6,906 nucleotides of DNA from Methanobacteriota archaeon (GTDB lineage: Archaea; Thermoplasmatota; Poseidoniia; Poseidoniales; Poseidoniaceae), in NCBI GenBank assembly GCA_011525095.1, contig WTIV01000222.1, positions 1 through 6,906 of the forward strand, read 5' to 3'. Made by a program: the position numbers and the translations under genes. Shown one piece after another: positions 5,977-6,906 of the stretch; the stretch's first letter is position 1, and every line of letters begins with the position of its first letter. The notes below the pieces were generated by a model. That model did no database searches, was not told where the DNA came from, and saw only the letters and a program-made list of their open reading frames with translations.

Positions 5977-6906
5977 ATGCAGAGAAGACTCTCAACCGCA
6001 CTAATCGCCCTGCTGCTACTGTCCGCGTTACCACTCTCAGTGACAGCAGATGAAACCAAAGACATACCAACAAATGCAACTGAAACCGGGATTCATGACT
6101 CCTTAGTTGCTGCGCTGGCCCACGCTGGATTAGTAGATACACTATCTGGCGTTGGTCCATTTACTGTGTTTGCGCCAACCGATCAAGCGTTTACAGACGC
6201 AGGAATTGATTTGGCAAACTTCAACACAGAGGAAGCCAACCAAACACTAGTCGATATACTGACCTATCACGTTGTTTCTGGTGAGGTACTTTCCTCAGGC
6301 TTAACAGACGGCATGAGCGTAGAGACGCTGAATGGCGGCAATATTACCATTGGAGTCGGTGACAACGTAACCGTAAACGATGCCACTGTAACTTTAGCAG
6401 ACGTTGTCTCCAGCAATGGAGTAATCCACGTGATCGACAAGGTTCTCACACCTCCTGAAGATGGTCCAGGTGACATCCCAACAATTGCATCTAGCACTGG
6501 AGTACACAGTACATTGGTTGACGCAATCATACAAGCTGGTCTTCTCTACCCTCTATCTGATGAAGGACCTTACACAATATTCGCACCAACAGACCAAGCG
6601 TTCATCGATGCAGGAATCGACCTTGCGGACTACACTGGCGAGGATGGTGTTGCCGCTCTAGGTAACGTACTTGCTTACCACGTCACAATGGGTGCAGTCA
6701 TGTCTGGTGACTTGAGTGATGGTCAATTTGTAACCATGCTGAACCAACAGCAGGTAAGAGTTGGTGTTACACCGGGTGGCGTAATCGTAAACGATGCATC
6801 CGTGACACAAGCAGACGTTATTGCTAGCAACGGTGTAATCCACGTGATTGACAAGGTACTATTGCCACCACAGCCTGTAGAGGGTGAGATTTGTTACAAC
6901 TCAGTA
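5977..6906 (+). CDS. Secreted fasciclin (FAS1) domain protein, N-terminal part (runs off the right edge)
   Basis: From the ATG at 5977 there are 310 uninterrupted codons to the window end, with no stop, so the C-terminus is missing. Residues 1-24 are a signal peptide (RR, then LIALLLLSALPL, cleavage near VTA|DE). Two FAS1 domains follow, at about 28-159 and 165-298. Each has the H1 motif (TVFAPTDQAF, 63-72; TIFAPTDQAF, 200-209), the central YH motif (LTYHVVSG, 95-102; LAYHVTMG, 232-239) and the H2 motif (SNGVIHVIDKVL, 146-157 and 284-295). FAS1 domains generally mediate adhesion to proteins or sugars at the cell surface. A short Pro-rich linker then leads to ICYNSV, where a further region begins, so the whole protein may be much longer. 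Sequons N33, N88, N122 and N130 suggest N-glycosylation. The gene is divergent from the Ig-like surface protein gene, 113 bases away, and has a TATA box placed for leaderless transcription. Confidence 0.93.
   Translation, partial: MQRRLSTALIALLLLSALPLSVTADETKDIPTNATETGIHDSLVAALAHAGLVDTLSGVGPFTVFAPTDQAFTDAGIDLANFNTEEANQTLVDILTYHVVSGEVLSSGLTDGMSVETLNGGNITIGVGDNVTVNDATVTLADVVSSNGVIHVIDKVLTPPEDGPGDIPTIASSTGVHSTLVDAIIQAGLLYPLSDEGPYTIFAPTDQAFIDAGIDLADYTGEDGVAALGNVLAYHVTMGAVMSGDLSDGQFVTMLNQQQVRVGVTPGGVIVNDASVTQADVIASNGVIHVIDKVLLPPQPVEGEICYNSV
6058..6870 (+). repeat. Tandem duplication encoding the two FAS1 domains
   Basis: The two FAS1 modules are recognisably similar at DNA as well as protein level, offset by about 411-414 bases. 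Examples are GCGCCAACCGATCAAGCGTT at 6172 against GCACCAACAGACCAAGCGTT at 6583, and GTAATCCACGTGAT-GACAAGGT, differing at one base, near 6421 and 6835. The H1 and H2 segments are closest, while the middles and linkers have diverged and differ by small in-frame indels. This indicates an internal duplication, with the conserved blocks held by selection or by gene conversion. Confidence 0.75.

Noticed and set aside
6267..6530. Minus-strand open frame over the FAS1 gene
   Set aside because: The Thr/Ser/Pro-rich product is the usual shadow of a Val/Gly/Asp-rich plus-strand gene with clear FAS1 motifs.
1..6906. tRNA, rRNA, CRISPR arrays, insertion sequences or attachment sites
   Set aside because: I found no cloverleaf-like sequence, no regularly spaced repeats, no transposase motifs and no terminal inverted repeats by eye on either strand.

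Overview
The window looks archaeal, and most probably comes from a marine planktonic euryarchaeon of the Marine Group II (Poseidoniia) kind. The reasons are an archaeal/eukaryotic-type glutamyl-tRNA synthetase with a long N-terminal extension, an archaeal-type RNase HII, large secreted or anchored beta-rich proteins carrying many N-glycosylation sequons, and TATA-like boxes about 25 bases upstream of start codons, as expected for leaderless archaeal transcripts. The base composition is moderate. The clade assignment is inference; the archaeal assignment is well supported.

Layout from left to right. At 1-402 (minus) is the N-terminal part of a secreted protein that runs off the left edge. A 73-base gap holding a perfect 12-base palindrome separates it from a small helical protein of unknown function (476-826, minus). 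At 901-1167 (plus) is a short protein that resembles a degenerate pair of CBS domains; its end overlaps the end of gltX tail-to-tail by 17 bases. The core of the window is a three-gene minus-strand cluster, read from right to left: a 790-residue surface protein with Ig-like repeats (5863-3491), rnhB (3494-2847, GTGA overlap with the gene before it) and gltX (2821-1151, 25-base gap). At the right, a divergent plus-strand gene starting at 5977 encodes a secreted protein with two fasciclin (FAS1) domains and runs off the right edge.

How the genes relate. RNase HII and GluRS are housekeeping enzymes (removal of ribonucleotides from DNA; charging of tRNA-Glu, and in most archaea also tRNA-Gln before amidation). 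They appear to be co-transcribed behind, and rnhB translationally coupled to, a membrane-anchored surface protein of unknown role. That surface protein and the FAS1 protein are transcribed divergently from a compact 113-base spacer in which each gene has its own TATA-like box, so they may be a co-regulated pair of cell-surface or adhesion proteins. I see no tRNA, rRNA, CRISPR array, insertion sequence or phage signature. The window reads as ordinary chromosomal sequence with several uncharacterised proteins; I do not see a clear new defence or mobile system.
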